Source: Acanthamoeba sp. SK_2022b (Eukaryota > Discosea > Longamoebia > Acanthamoebidae). Taken from it: a DNA stretch of 62,119 nucleotides. Each line of letters starts with the position of its first letter. The first letter of the stretch is position 1. The position numbers and the translations under genes are program-made. Below, piece after piece: positions 46,520 to 57,984 of the stretch. The DNA lies in NCBI GenBank assembly GCA_027943245.1, contig JANDJZ010000252.1:1-62119 (forward strand), given 5' to 3'. Below the pieces are notes generated by a model. The model was given only the letters and a program-made list of their open reading frames with translations. It did no database searches and was not told the origin of the DNA.

Positions 46520-46904
46520 TAAAATTGATCCTCGCGCACCCACGGACCACTCGTGGTCACCCAAGTTAGGCCCTAGTGGTGTGCCATGTGCCACTTGCAT
46601 GCTTCCGTGGGAGGCCCACCAGTTCTCAGCGTAGCGAACAGGGAAACCTGCGAGTGAAGCTTCGTTGCTTCCCGCGCAACGGGCGAACGGCTCTTGGGCC
46701 ACGAGTGGAGTGCCGGAATAGCGGGCGAAACTATTCGCGGATTTGGGCTGCGGAAGAATACTTGAAACGGGGGGGGGGGTAACGCTACGCAGCTCGCGAC
46801 GTTCACTTTCGATCGTTTTCGCATCCCCGCGCGAGAATAGAGAAGAGTTTGTTCGTCACACCACTCAATCGTTAGACAAATATCACACACAACCCATAGT
46901 CAAG
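46520..46904. other. Intergenic, hydE to IFRD1
   Basis: 385 bp with several short GC-rich inverted repeats in the first half (for example around 46540-46640 and 46675-46740) and a G10 run at about 46771-46780. No protein-coding exon is evident. A structured RNA is possible but not supported by any motif I know. Confidence 0.4.
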
Positions 46905-48630
46905 ATGCCGCGCAAAAAGCAGACGGGTAAAGCCCAAGTAATCTTAAGCGGAGTTTTCAGTGCTGGCTCTGTAGATGGTTAAAACATTTGTTAATGCATA
47001 GAATCTCATGTCTTGGTATAGGAGGAAAGAAGGCTAGGGATGAAGCTTCTGCGAACGGAGCCGATGATGACCACCTTGATGAAGAGCAAGCAGAGGAGGA
47101 AACGCCCTCCTCTGGCGGACTAGAAAGCGTCGAGGCGGCCATCGATCAACTACTGGAGAGCAGGCACGCCACTCTGTCCCGTTATGGGCTATCTCCCTCC
47201 CGATCTCCGCGAGCCTAACAATAATACATCTCTTTTCATTATTTATTATTTTTGTTGGCCAAACAATGAAGGACCTCCACGCGCGAGAAGGCTATGCAAG
47301 AAGTCAAGCGGGGCTTGCAGCTCCACTTCGCCTACGACCTTGTTGAGAAATGGTCCGTTCCTCCCAACTCCCCTTTCACACCATTCATTGGTTGGTGCGT
47401 GTGGGCGTGTCGCTGATAATGCGTGCATTTTCGGGTTATGCAGGAAGACGACGTTGTCCGAGGGCGTCATGCGCGGTCTCAAGAAGGGCAAGGAGATCGA
47501 ATTTAAGCTCGCCACGCAGCTCCTGGACGTGGTCGTCCTCACCCTAGGCGCCGAGAGCGAGGAGCTCTACTCTGAGTTCAGCCCTGTGCTCTCGGTAGTC
47601 ATCAAGGATCCCACCGCTTCGTCGGTCGTTCGCTCAGTGGTACGCCGAATCGAGCGCTCCCTCCCTCTTGCCCGCGCCTCACTGACTTCCCGAAACAAAC
47701 AAACAAACAAACAAACAAACAAACAAACAAACAAACAAACAATCGAAAAAAACAATAACGACAGGCGGCCACGTCGTTGGCGCTGTTGACGTTCGTGGGC
47801 TGTACGGACCAAGTGGCGATCAAGGAGAACGTGAAGATGCTGGAGGAAACGTTCAGCACCACACACTCGGCCGTCCTCTTGCCTGCCGTGCTGCGCGCGT
47901 GGGGTCTCCTGCTGACCACGATGCCCACCAAGTACATCGAGACCGAGGCGCTCCCCAAGTACGGCAAGAAGCTCGTCTCCCTGCTCGACCTCGATGAATT
48001 CGAAGCACGCCTGGCCGCCGGCGAGATCATCGCTCTCCTCTTCGACACGCTCCAAGAAGCCAAGGAGGAGGCCGACGAGGTACCACGCCCGCACGCTCCG
48101 CCTGTTGGACGGCGACTCGCCACTGCGCGTGCCATGTGACCTAGATGTAGATGTGAGGCGCAAGTCGAGCTGACGGCTTCGTTTCTTCTGGGCGGACGCA
48201 ATAGGAGTTTGATCTGGCCGACTACGAATCGCACCTAGACATCGATGATCTGATCGACAAGCTCAAGGAGCTGTCCGCCACCTCAGGCCACCACATTTCG
48301 AAGAAGGATAAGGCCAAGCTTAAGTCCTCCTTCAAGGACATCCTTCGCTCCGTTGAGGTAAGCCCTCCCCCATCTTTCATACGCAGTTCGTCTCCTCTAA
48401 GTCGTTCTCCCACGCACTCCAAACAGTCGGGGTCGGTCCCCACCGAGACCATCACTGTGGGCAGCACCAAGGTCGAGTTCCATTCGTGGGAGCGCCTCGT
48501 GCAGCTCAACTTTGTGCGGCAAACCCTCGCTGAGGGCACTCTTGTGCATTTTGAGGTACCGGAGCCCTCTTTCTCCCAGATAACGGCGTCTTGCTGGAGT
48601 GCACTGCTAATTACTTTCGGTGTGTGTGTG

Positions 48631-48661
<31 letters not shown>

Positions 48662-48867
48662 AGAACAACGAGCTGCTGCAGCAGATCTTTGGCTTCACCG
48701 CCACGACCAAGGCGATGAAGCCCCAGTACTCGAAGCTGGAGAAGCGGCTCTACCTTTCAGCCAACAGCGCGGCTGCCAAGGATCAGACCCTGGCCATGCG
48801 CCGCTCGAGGCAGAACTTTGGCCGCGAGTCCAAGACCAGGCTCTTCGCGGCTGAGGAGGACGACTGA
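46905..48867 (+). CDS. IFRD1: IFRD (interferon-related developmental regulator) family protein
   Basis: The ATG at 46905 opens MPRKKQTGKAQVILSGVFSA, and an acidic, Ser-rich leader follows. The ARM-like IFRD core includes EGVMRGLKKGKEIEFKLATQ and LLDVVVLTLGAESEELYSEF, then VVIKDPTASSVVRSV, AAGEIIALLFDTLQEAKEEA and DIDDLIDKLKELSATSGHHI. Next are SKKDKAKLKSSFKDILRSVE and HSWERLVQLNFVRQTLAEGT. It ends KTRLFAAEEDD. The conserved C-terminal block with KSSFKDILRSVE and the WERLVQL strand identifies the family. Yeast and animal members act in transcription/co-repressor control and at hibernating ribosomes. Six or more exons. One intron holds a (CAAA)n run, another a (GT)n run. Confidence 0.88.
47695..47742. 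repeat. (CAAA)n tetranucleotide repeat in IFRD1 intron
   Basis: About twelve CAAA units just before an A-rich stretch and the intron acceptor ACAG at 47764. Confidence 0.9.
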
Positions 48868-49044
48868 ACCAACCACTGGCTGTTGGTGTCGTGTCCCCCT
48901 CCCGGCCGTTGCATCGCTGCGAGCGAGGCCTTGGGTCGGAGGAGGGCAACCAGTGGCGGAAGGGGTCGCGTGTTTGGTGTAATTAGGAGGCAGGAGAGGA
49001 GAACGTGGACTTGATTTTATTCCTTTGCCCTGGGCAGCAACTAC

Positions 49045-50414
49045 TCACTCGGTGGTCGACGGCGAGGAGCCGAGGGCGGGGGCGGTGAGGGCGGGGTCAA
49101 TTTCGTTGAGGGCGGCGGTGACCTGGTCGTTGTTGTCGGCGAGGTCGATGAGGACGTGGCGGGCAAGGTCGAGGGCAGGGCCGTCCGAGTTCTTGTAGAA
49201 GTTGACGACGTGCTCGAGGCCGCTAGGTTGGCTGCCGACCTTCTCGATAAACCCGTCGATGAAGGGCTGCACCTCGTGCGGCTGGGCCTGCTTCCTGGAG
49301 AGGATCTTGAGGGTGGCCTGAAGGACGGTGGAGATGTGGTCCACACTCTGGGCGATAGACAAGAGCTTGTTGAACGCTTCAGCAGTCTCCTTCCTCGCGA
49401 TCTGCGCCAGCACCTCGGGTGCGCAATCCACAGCAAAGAGGCCCACCAGGTTGAGGAGCCGCACGTAGAAGTCGATGTTCTCGACCGTCGTGGTGGCCGT
49501 TAACTTCTGCACAGCCTGCTGCACCAACCCTTCTTGCGTCGTCACCGCCCTGTTGTTAGCGTTGTGCACGAGGTTGATCAACACGCGTGTCGTCTGTACG
49601 AACGCACCCACGGATCACTCACGTCAGCGTTGCCTTGGCCTCCCCTGATCAAGCCAGAGCCCACGCACCTGGAAGAGCACAGAGGGCGAGGTCTCCGGGG
49701 ACGCAAACATCTCAGTGAGCAGCTTGAGGCCGCCCGTTTGGCGGATGACATCCTCGATCACGTCCTCGAGGCTCAGATTGAGAAGGCAGCGCAGGATGTG
49801 CTCCTTGATTTTGTCGTCGGTATGCTCCAGGAGGTAGAATAGGTCCGAGACGGTACTCGCTTGGCCCAACACCAATCGATTCTTCTCGTTGATGGCGAGA
49901 TTGGCAACCACCCGCGTGAGGTGAAGCAGCAATACGTCGTTTTCTGGATGCTGAAGAGATAAAAAATCACTAGAATTAGACTCTGGGCGGGACAATCTCC
50001 CACATCACGGTACAAGGCTGCAAATATCGTCAGCAGGGGAGCGGAAGACTTTGGGGCGGGAGGCACCTGAGCCAGAATTTGCAGCAAAATCTCGAGCACA
50101 CCTGACTCGCGAATGCTGTCGTGCTTCTTAGGATAGCGCGAGTACTCGTATAGCTGCTTGAGCGCAAGCGTTTGATTATTGATCTCGGACGACCGCAGCG
50201 ACCGCAAGATGTTGTCATATTCGCCGAGAGGTGATTGCCAGTCGCTTGGGCCTCGCATTCTGCGCCGCAGCAGGTACAGTACGAGACCGCTCACTACCGC
50301 ACCACCCACAAACAGCCAACCCTTCGTCGATAGTGGCCACCATGACGAAGAAGGGCTGCTGCTCGCCTGGGTCGAAGCCACAGGTGGCGTCACGGTCACA
50401 GCTCCTGTATCCAT
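49045..50414 (-). CDS. ARM-repeat protein with N-terminal membrane anchor
   Basis: Starts at 50414 with MDTGAVTVTPPVASTQASSS. One membrane segment (GWLFVGGAVVSGLVLYLL) then runs into LRRRM, the basic stop typical of an N-terminal signal anchor. The rest is an armadillo solenoid: EINNQTLALKQLYEYSRYP, LHLTRVVANLAINEKNRLVL, HILRCLLNLSLEDVIEDVIR and TTRVLINLVHNANNRAVTTQ. It ends ALTAPALGSSPSTTE. The layout resembles ARMC10/ARMCX proteins of the mitochondrial outer membrane, but this could be convergence. At least five exons. It is head to head with the Kelch gene at 131 bp. Confidence 0.8.
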
Positions 50415-50545
50415 CTTTTTTTTTTTTGATTTGTGTGTTTGCGGAGAGCGCCTTCTTGCCAACAGGTTTCCAGGATTTAACTGGACGCCCCCAAGCCCAC
50501 TTGAGTTGCTCAAGGCTGGGAGAGAGTAAGAGAGGGAGTAAGGGC
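50415..50545. promoter_or_regulatory. Divergent promoter, ARM / Kelch, with palindromic element
   Basis: 131 bp between starts. Contains a T11 run and CCAGGATTTAACTGG (50470-50484), which differs from the element at 13150-13165 by one missing C. Both occur in divergent promoters. Confidence 0.45.
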
Positions 50546-51869
50546 ATGCATTGGTCCGTACCTGAGCTTGGGGGGAACGAAGTCCTGACCGCGGTCAGGT
50601 CGCACTCGTCCACGTTGGTCGGGAGCAGGCTGTTGATGCTTGGCGGTCAAGCTGACGGATTTGCCTCTGTGTTGTTCGACACCGGTACCACCATGCAAGC
50701 ACTCGCTCTGCCAGTACCAAACCTCTTCTCACACGCTGTCCCTTATCAGAGACCCTATTTTGCATGCGTCCTGCAATGTGGGGGCTTGAGTTGCCTCCCC
50801 ACCGAGCCCACACTGCAACGATGGTGGGCAAGAGCATCTACGTAGTAGGGGGAGGAGCAGGAGCTCAGTACTACGACACCGTACACGTACTCAACACAGG
50901 TAACTTCTGGCGTTCTGAAGCTCCACGACTACGAACCGGTTTAACCTAGCGCTACCAGAAACCATGACCTGGTGGCGACCAACGGTGAGTGGACAGGGGC
51001 CCGGCCCTCTACGAGCGCACACAGCGACCGCGGTGGGCACCAAGATATATGTATTCGGAGGAGGCAACGGAGAGTCAGTAAGCGGCGATGTCTTTGTGCT
51101 GGACACAGGTACCCTCTTCCTCCTAAGTGCACTCGGTCCGTCTGGGAATCAGCCACTGACTGCCCCCCCCCACCCCAAATCATATACAGACACCATAAGT
51201 TGGAGCAAGTTGCTCTGCAAGGCTAAGCGACCAAAGGATAACCCTGGTCCTCGAGCTTATCACACGGCAACATTGGTGGGCGATAATCAGATAGTGGTCT
51301 TTGGAGGAACGGACGGTCGAAGCTGCCTCTCGCACGTGCACACTCTCAACACCGACACCCATGAATGGAAGCTGGTCAAAGCGTTCAATGACCACATTGT
51401 CTGGCCTCGGTTGGGACACACGGCTACGATGGTTGGTCGCCTGATGTTCGTGTTTGGTGGATTCGACGGCTGCGACTACGTAAATGAATTCCACATACTT
51501 GATGTTGGTAAGCACGCCTTCATCACCATCAGCGACTATCCGAACTCACAACAAAGCTTCACTACAGATACATCGGAGTGGCTACAGGTGCCCCCTATCT
51601 CTGGAAGGCCTCCGTCGCCCAGAGGCTACCATTCGGCTATCTTCCACGACTCTCGCCTTTTTCTATTCGGTGGCTACGATGACGCTCGGTGCTTCGCGGA
51701 TATGTACGTACTCGACATCGGCGTATTGGGCTACCTCACCGTACCGTTGTCTGAGCGTTCAAGATACACCCCGAGAGCGTCCATCACCACTCCAACCTCC
51801 ACCCCGAGGGCTGGCGTGCCAACCCCTCGGACAAAAGACGTGACGGCTGGCTCGCCTGACTCCTCGTGA
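50546..51869 (+). CDS. Kelch-repeat beta-propeller protein
   Basis: The best start is the ATG at 50546 (MHWSVPELGG). Six kelch units can be seen, each with the HTAT/HSST...VGG...D pattern: HSSTLVGSRLLMLGGQAD, HRAHTATMVGKSIYVVGGGA, RAHTATAVGTKIYVFGGGNG, YHTATLVGDNQIVVFGGTDG, GHTATMVGRLMFVFGGFDG and GYHSAIFHDSRLFLFGGYDD. Introns fall between blades. The C-terminal tail is Thr/Pro/Ser-rich (RASITTPTSTPRAGVPTPR). No BTB, F-box or Rab9-effector domain is attached, so only a scaffold role can be proposed. Confidence 0.85.
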
Positions 51870-52106
51870 ACGCAAAAATCTTGGGAGAGGTGAATGCGTG
51901 CTCACACGACGCAAAGTCTGGTTCATCTTGCAGTTGGACCTAGCCAAAAAAAAGACCAAAAAAATCAGACAAACCATAAAAAAGAGCAACGCGTATCCAT
52001 CGGGTGGCGAGGCCCACCGGTTCCGTTCCCTGATTCGGTCATCGGCACGAACCCGCTGCCCGCCTCCGCCACGCAATCATCGCCGACGACAAGTGCACCG
52101 GATGGA

Positions 52107-52520
52107 TATGGAAGAGGAGAGTAAGAACGACGACAACTACCACTGTGAAAGAGCTTGGCGGTGGGAGGCAATTGGACGCCGAATGCAAGGACTACCTGCC
52201 CTCCGGAGACTTGGTACTTCCGCAAGCTCTCAGACGAACGATTCTCGGAGCTGTTCGCCCTCGGCGCCGTCGAGCTGGCCGTGGTGGAGAACCAGCTCGT
52301 TCACTGCACCGCCAGCCTCTCCCCGCACACTCCAATCGCTCGATTGCATGCGTGTGCACTGTGCCATGAGAGAAGGAGAGGAACAACAAGACACTGTGCC
52401 GTTGCTAAGATCAACACACGCTTCGTTTTTCCCGCTTTATTTTTTGCAACGCATTTCTCGGTTTATTCTTTGCAAGGAGCAGAGAGAAGGCAGACGGCCG
52501 GGCTAACGTTCCAGTGTTGA
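52107..52520 (+). CDS. Possible small unrecognised protein
   Basis: Between the Kelch stop (51869) and the importin start (52531), one frame carries WYFRKLSDERFSELFALGAV followed by ELAVVENQLVHC, a coding-like amphipathic stretch. An ATG at 52107 (MEEESKND after two codons) lies in another frame, so an intron would be needed. Exon limits are not resolved. It could instead be untranslated leader of the importin gene. Confidence 0.25.
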
Positions 52521-52530
52521 TCCAAGAGAG

Positions 52531-55500
52531 ATGGCGTCTTCCGTTACCCCATCCCTCATTGCCGAGTATGAGGCCCTCTTGGGCCAGATGATGATTCCCA
52601 ACACCGAGGTGGTGCGTGCCGCCGGAGCGGAGCTCGAAAATCGGCTTAAGACCTCGGCATCCGCGATTGCTCTTCTGCAATTGATAATCAACCATCCTCA
52701 AGTTCAGGTGCGGCCTTCTGAAGATGGAGAGAAATCGGCGCTAATCCTTACTTAATCTCTACTTCTTAATCTACTTTGCAGATTCGGCACTTGGCAGGCA
52801 TCATCTTGCGCATGAAGGCTGTGAGCCTGTGGGCCAAGATGGACGCCGAGGCACAAAAGCTGATGAAGGACTCTCTTCTGCAAGCCCTCGTGCGAGAGCC
52901 GCAGTACGTGCCTTCCTTTCCGCGTGCATGTACATGCTGCTTGGTGTGCGCGGAGCTCATGCACAGAGCCATGGATGGCTCATATGATGGCAGAAAGCCG
53001 GTGCGAAATGGCATAGCCGACGTCATGGGCATCCTGGCGCGCATCACGGTGCCTTCCAATGAGTGGCCGGAGCTGCTCGACTTCCTCTTCCAATGCACCA
53101 ACAGCCAGAACGTCGAGCACAGGGAAGTGGGCATGAAACTATTCGACTCCCTCACCGACAATATCGGCGACTTCCTGCGACCACACACCAAGACCCTTTA
53201 CACTATTTTCGCCAAGGGTCTCACCGATGCCGACAACTCTGTTCGTGTTGCCTCCCTCAAGTGCGTTTTCACTTTCCCCCTATTCACCGGCGCATCGTCG
53301 TTGTTACGAGATTCTCATCCGATCGCAGGGCTGTGGGATCGCTTGTGGATTGGGTCACCACCGACGAGGAGATCGTACGACCCTGTCGAAGCCCATAAAT
53401 CGGCATTCATGAACATTCTCACTTACAGTGGGTTGCCCTTTCCCCCTCCTGTTTGTTTGGTAGAAAGCGTTTGGCGACCTGCTGCCGTCGATGCTCCACA
53501 TCCTCAGCCACTGCCTCCAGAATGGGCTCTACGACGAGAGCACATGCGCGTTCGAGATCTTCAACGAGCTCATCGAGTCGGTAACTACTGCGGCCCCCAA
53601 GGAGTCCTTTCTTGTTGGCGACTCCTGGTGCTCACTGACTTGGTGCAGCCCCTGCCCGTCGTGGTACCGCACATTGTCACTCTGACGCGGGCCATGCTCG
53701 AGATCGGAGCCAACCGCAACATCGACCTGTCCGTGAGGGAGATGGCTCTCACCGTCGTGCAGTGGATCGCCTCTTAGTACGTTGTATCCCTCCCATGCGA
53801 CGTACACTGGAGTCTGAGCAAGCGACTTACCCATTTCCGCGGCCTGACATGGGGCGTGCAGCAAGTCCAAGGCCTTGACGCAGAACCAGCTACTGATTCC
53901 CTGCCTGCAAGTGGCCTTTGCCATGTGCAACGAATTTTCTGAGGACGACGAGGAGGAAGACGCCGACGACGAGGACGACGGCATGTACCTGCCCGCCCAC
54001 GAGTTCGGCGCCCAGATGATCGACCACTTTGCCCTCACGCTTTCTGCGAAGAAGGTGCGACACACCAAGCGACCCTAAAGAAAAATGTTCAACTGAGCTC
54101 GCTAACATTCGCTGAATTCGTGTCATTCAAGATCTTCCCGCCGTGCATTGAGTTCGTGAAGCATTTCCTCCAGTCCGCCAAGCCCAACGAGAGGCGGGCT
54201 TCCCTGACCGTCCTCACGGTATGCAGCCCTCCCTTTGGTTGCTTGGTCCGAGACAACCTCTGGTTCCCGCGTTGATCTCTAGGGTCTGGGTGGGGACGGT
54301 ATAGGTGCTGGCCGAAGGCTGTGCCGACGCGATGAGCGAGAACTTGGCTCCTCTCTTGGAGTTTGTCTACCGAGGCTTCTCCGACTCTTCGCAGAAGGTC
54401 AGGGAGGCGGCCTGCATTTGCATCGGCCAGTTCGCAGGTATCGTTATCACGATCGGAGCCGTGCCGCTATGTTGCGAGCATGTGCACGGCCCCACTTACA
54501 GTCATCTAACTCGTTCTCCGGGTGGGGGTTCTCGGTCCAGCTCACTTGGTGCCCGAAATCATCGACTACCACGAAAAGGTGTTGCCCATGCTGATCCAGT
54601 CTCTGCAAGATACCAACCGCGACGTCATCGTCAAGGTCTGCTATGCACTCGAGTCCTTCGTCGGACCCCTGGGTATGTCACACGGCCTGCTCTCCCTCTC
54701 CCTCTATCTCTCTCTCTCTCTCTTTCCAAAGGCACATGAGGACACACGATCCACGCTCCGACCAAGTATAATGAGAGATTAATATCTAACGCTATTCTGA
54801 GAAGCTTCGCCTGCGTGCCTCGGCGCACAGTGACCCAGTAGTTGTAGGCCCTTCATCTCATGCCCACAAAACATAAAACAGATGAGCTGGTGCTGCCATA
54901 CCTCGACGCCCTGACAACTCGGCTGTTGGAACTGCTCCGCGTGGCCGACATCGAAGTACGCGAGATGGTCCTGCCTGCCCTTTCCGCCCTGGCCGAGGCG
55001 GCCGACCGGGCCTTCCTTCCCTACTACCCTAAGACGATGGAGCTGGTCCAGGCCATGATGAGCCTGGTAAGAACACGTGTTCCTGCCTCTCCGCTCTCCT
55101 CTTTCCTTGGGTGCGCTTCTGATTCCTCTTTCTCCGCCATTATGCTCCGCAGGAAAATAACGAGCACCTGAGCTTGCGGTGCCGAGCGACCGAGTGCGCG
55201 GGCATCCTGGCCGTGTCGGTCGGCAAGGAAGTGTTCCAAGTACGGACGTTCCCCTCCTGCTTGTTGTGTCTGTGTGTGTGGTGTGGGGGAGAGAGAGCGA
55301 GAGTTTACGCCACTCTTGTGATTGGGATGCGACGATGGCTATAGCCGGTTGCCGAGCTGTTGGTGCACCTCGCCTGCGAGGGCATGAAGCTCGAGGACTG
55401 CGAGCTGCGCGAGTATACGCACGGCTTCTTCGCCAACGTGGCCGAATGCCTGGGCTCCGACTTCAAAAAATACCTCCCGCTCGCCGTGCCGTTGGCCTCA

Positions 55501-56460
55501 GCCTCCTGCCTCTCCAACGAGGGGCTTGTCTTCTACAAGGTCTCCCTCCTCCCCTCCCTGCTGCCCGCCCGCATTCACAGCTCGCCCGCTATGTATCGAT
55601 GCGTCCATGTGTATGTGTGGCTAAAGGGGGCTGGTTGGATCGCGTAGGAGACGGGCGAAGACATCGCCGGCATCACCGAAGATTCGGAGTTTGCCCAGAC
55701 CAACGTAGGCGCCCCCGAGGCCTACTTTGACGAGAAGTCGTCGGCCACGCGTGCCCTGGGCGAGTTCGCCAAGCACACAGGGCCGGAGTTCATGCCCTAC
55801 CTCCCCAAGACCCTCGAGGTTTTGGTGGAGATGTCCAAGTTCGCTTTCACCGACGTGCGCAAGAACGCGCTCGGCGCGCTCACGGGTACCTCCCTACACC
55901 TTATCACGCCAACGCACTATGCAGCGTCGCTGCTCCCACTCGTACTCACGACTCGTGGGTCATTGCAGAGTTTGTGGAGGCCACACACAAGGCCTTCCCT
56001 CCAGCGCAGCCCATCCAAATGGGCGTGCCGGCCTCGCAGCAGCCGCCGCTTCCCGAGCAGACGCGACACGTGGTCGACGCTGCCCTCAAGATCTTGATCC
56101 ACGCGATGGGCCACGTACGTCTAACGCACAGGCCTCTGTTCTTGTCCCCAATGTGACTCCACCACACCACCAACCATCTCCCCTATAGGACGAGGACAAG
56201 GCAGTCGTGTCGCGTGCTTGCTCGGCCTACGGTGTCGTCGCCAAGCTCGTTGGCCCGCCTGGCATTGAGGCGAGTACGTGTGCGGCGTCCTAGTGGTTTG
56301 CCACTGCGCAGTTGCTCAGTTTTCTTTTGATCGTCGTGCAGCGTTCCCCAAGGCCGCTGCTGCCCTCGAGGCGGTGGTGAAGGGAAAGGCGACCTGTAAC
56401 AAGGTCGAACAGGAGGAATTCGAGGACGAGGACGTACGCGCACTTATCCAAGTGGTGTGC

Positions 56461-56526
<66 letters not shown>

Positions 56527-57267
56527 TTTCATGTAGCCTTGGTTGAGCGAATGCCGGTGTCGATGCGCATACAGGTGGCTGAGGAGCGTGAGGTCGCCTT
56601 CATAGACAATGTTGCGGATAGCTTGATGGACGTGGCTGCCGTGTACGGTCCCTACTGGGAGCCCTACTTCAAGAAGCTCCTCCCGAGCCTGCTGGACTAT
56701 CTCGTACGCTACGTTGTCTGCAGCATTTTAATTTGGTAATTGCCTTCATTTTCCCACTTCGCTCACGGACACGCACGCACGCACGCCAGGAGAGGAGCCC
56801 AGACTTCACTGTCATTATCGTGGGCCTCCTGGCAGAGACCTCCAAGGCTCTCAAGCAGGCCATCATTCCCTACCTTAAGGTATGCATCGCCCGCAGACTG
56901 GCCTCGCCAAATCGTCACTGACAGCTCGCGTTCGCACGCTCCTCCCCATGCACAGCAATTCCTTCAAATTGCGATCAAGGCGCTCGGCCATGAGGAGGAC
57001 CAGATCAAGCGCAACGCCGCCTACATGTGCGGCGCATTGTGCCAGTCGGCTGGCGCCGAGTCCGTCCAGTATTACCAGGAGATTCTGCGACGATTGGTCC
57101 CTCTCTTTGGCAGCACCGAGCCCGCCCTGACCGACAACGCCTGTGGTGCCGTGGCGCGCATGATCCTCACCTCCCCCGACTCCGTGCCACTCGAACACGT
57201 ACGTAAAATGCGCTCCGCCGCCCGCCAGCACAACACGCCAGGCCTCTTCTCCAACCCCGGGGCTTGT

Positions 57268-57332
<65 letters not shown>

Positions 57333-57713
57333 AGGTGTTGCCGGTGATGTACAAGGCGCTGCCCATCAAGGTCGACTTTGAGGAGAGCGAGAACGTGTAC
57401 AACAGCATCTTCTTCCTCTTCAGCACCAACCACAAGATCGTACGTCGAAAAGGCTTTTCGCGGTGAGAGTGCGGGGCCATGTCGATTTAACTGTCTCTCT
57501 TCTGGCGCACAGCTGGCCATGGAGGGCGTCATCCCCATGACTGTGAATATCTTCAGCCAGGCCCTGGACAACCCACGGCTGCCGTCCAACGTGCAGAACA
57601 CAATGGTGATGCTGCTCAAGGCCCTCGCCCAGAAGAACACCGCCTTCATGCAGCAGATCATCAGCCACCTGCCAGCGCCCCAGCAGCAGACCCTCGCCAA
57701 GTACCTCCAATAA
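52531..57713 (+). CDS. IPO4: Importin-beta family karyopherin, importin-4/Kap123-like
   Basis: The ATG at 52531 opens MASSVTPSLIAEYEALLGQM; the next exon has IRHLAGIILRMKAVSLWAKM, the importin N-terminal HEAT region. HEAT repeats continue over about 15-18 exons: VRNGIADVMGILARITVPSN, the acidic loop EDDEEEDADDEDDGMYLPAH and VKVCYALESFVGPLG. Then come GAPEAYFDEKSSATRALGEF, VFTDVRKNALGALT-like turns and IKRNAAYMCGALCQSAGAES. LTDNACGAVARMILTSPDSV and VDFEESENVYNSIFFLFS lead to the end, QQQTLAKYLQ. The FDEKxxATRALGEF and DNACGAVARM blocks and total size (about 1050-1100 residues) favour importin-4/Kap123, which imports ribosomal proteins and histones. Importin-5 is the alternative. Confidence 0.9.
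56462..56524. repeat. (GT)n microsatellite in importin intron
   Basis: About 31 GT units inside an intron after the DED acidic exon. Confidence 0.93.
57267..57332. repeat. (TTG)n microsatellite in importin intron
   Basis: About 22 TTG units ending directly at the acceptor TTAG of an importin intron, so the repeat replaces the usual polypyrimidine tract. Confidence 0.93.
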
Positions 57714-57984
57714 ATTTGTTCTCCTGGCGATAAGCACAGGAAGATAAGCCCTGGTGCTCCTCTTTCGCTGGACGCGTCGTTGCCCACTCCCCTGTCTGCG
57801 TGCTGTTGCTAAGCTGGTATAACTCGGAGATTTCGTGTGTAACTGGAATATTTCTGCGGGAAAGTTGCCTTATCTAGCGCTTGCAACCAATCAACCGCAA
57901 GATCGAACCGGCCAAAACCAAGGAGCTGAGGAAGGCCACCCTGTTAGACGACGAAGCAGCAACATCAACACATAGGCGTGCATT

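Noticed and set aside
46520..46790. Possible structured non-coding RNA downstream of hydE
   Set aside because: Short inverted repeats are visible, but there is no known motif, box or conserved pairing I can defend; kept only as an intergenic note.
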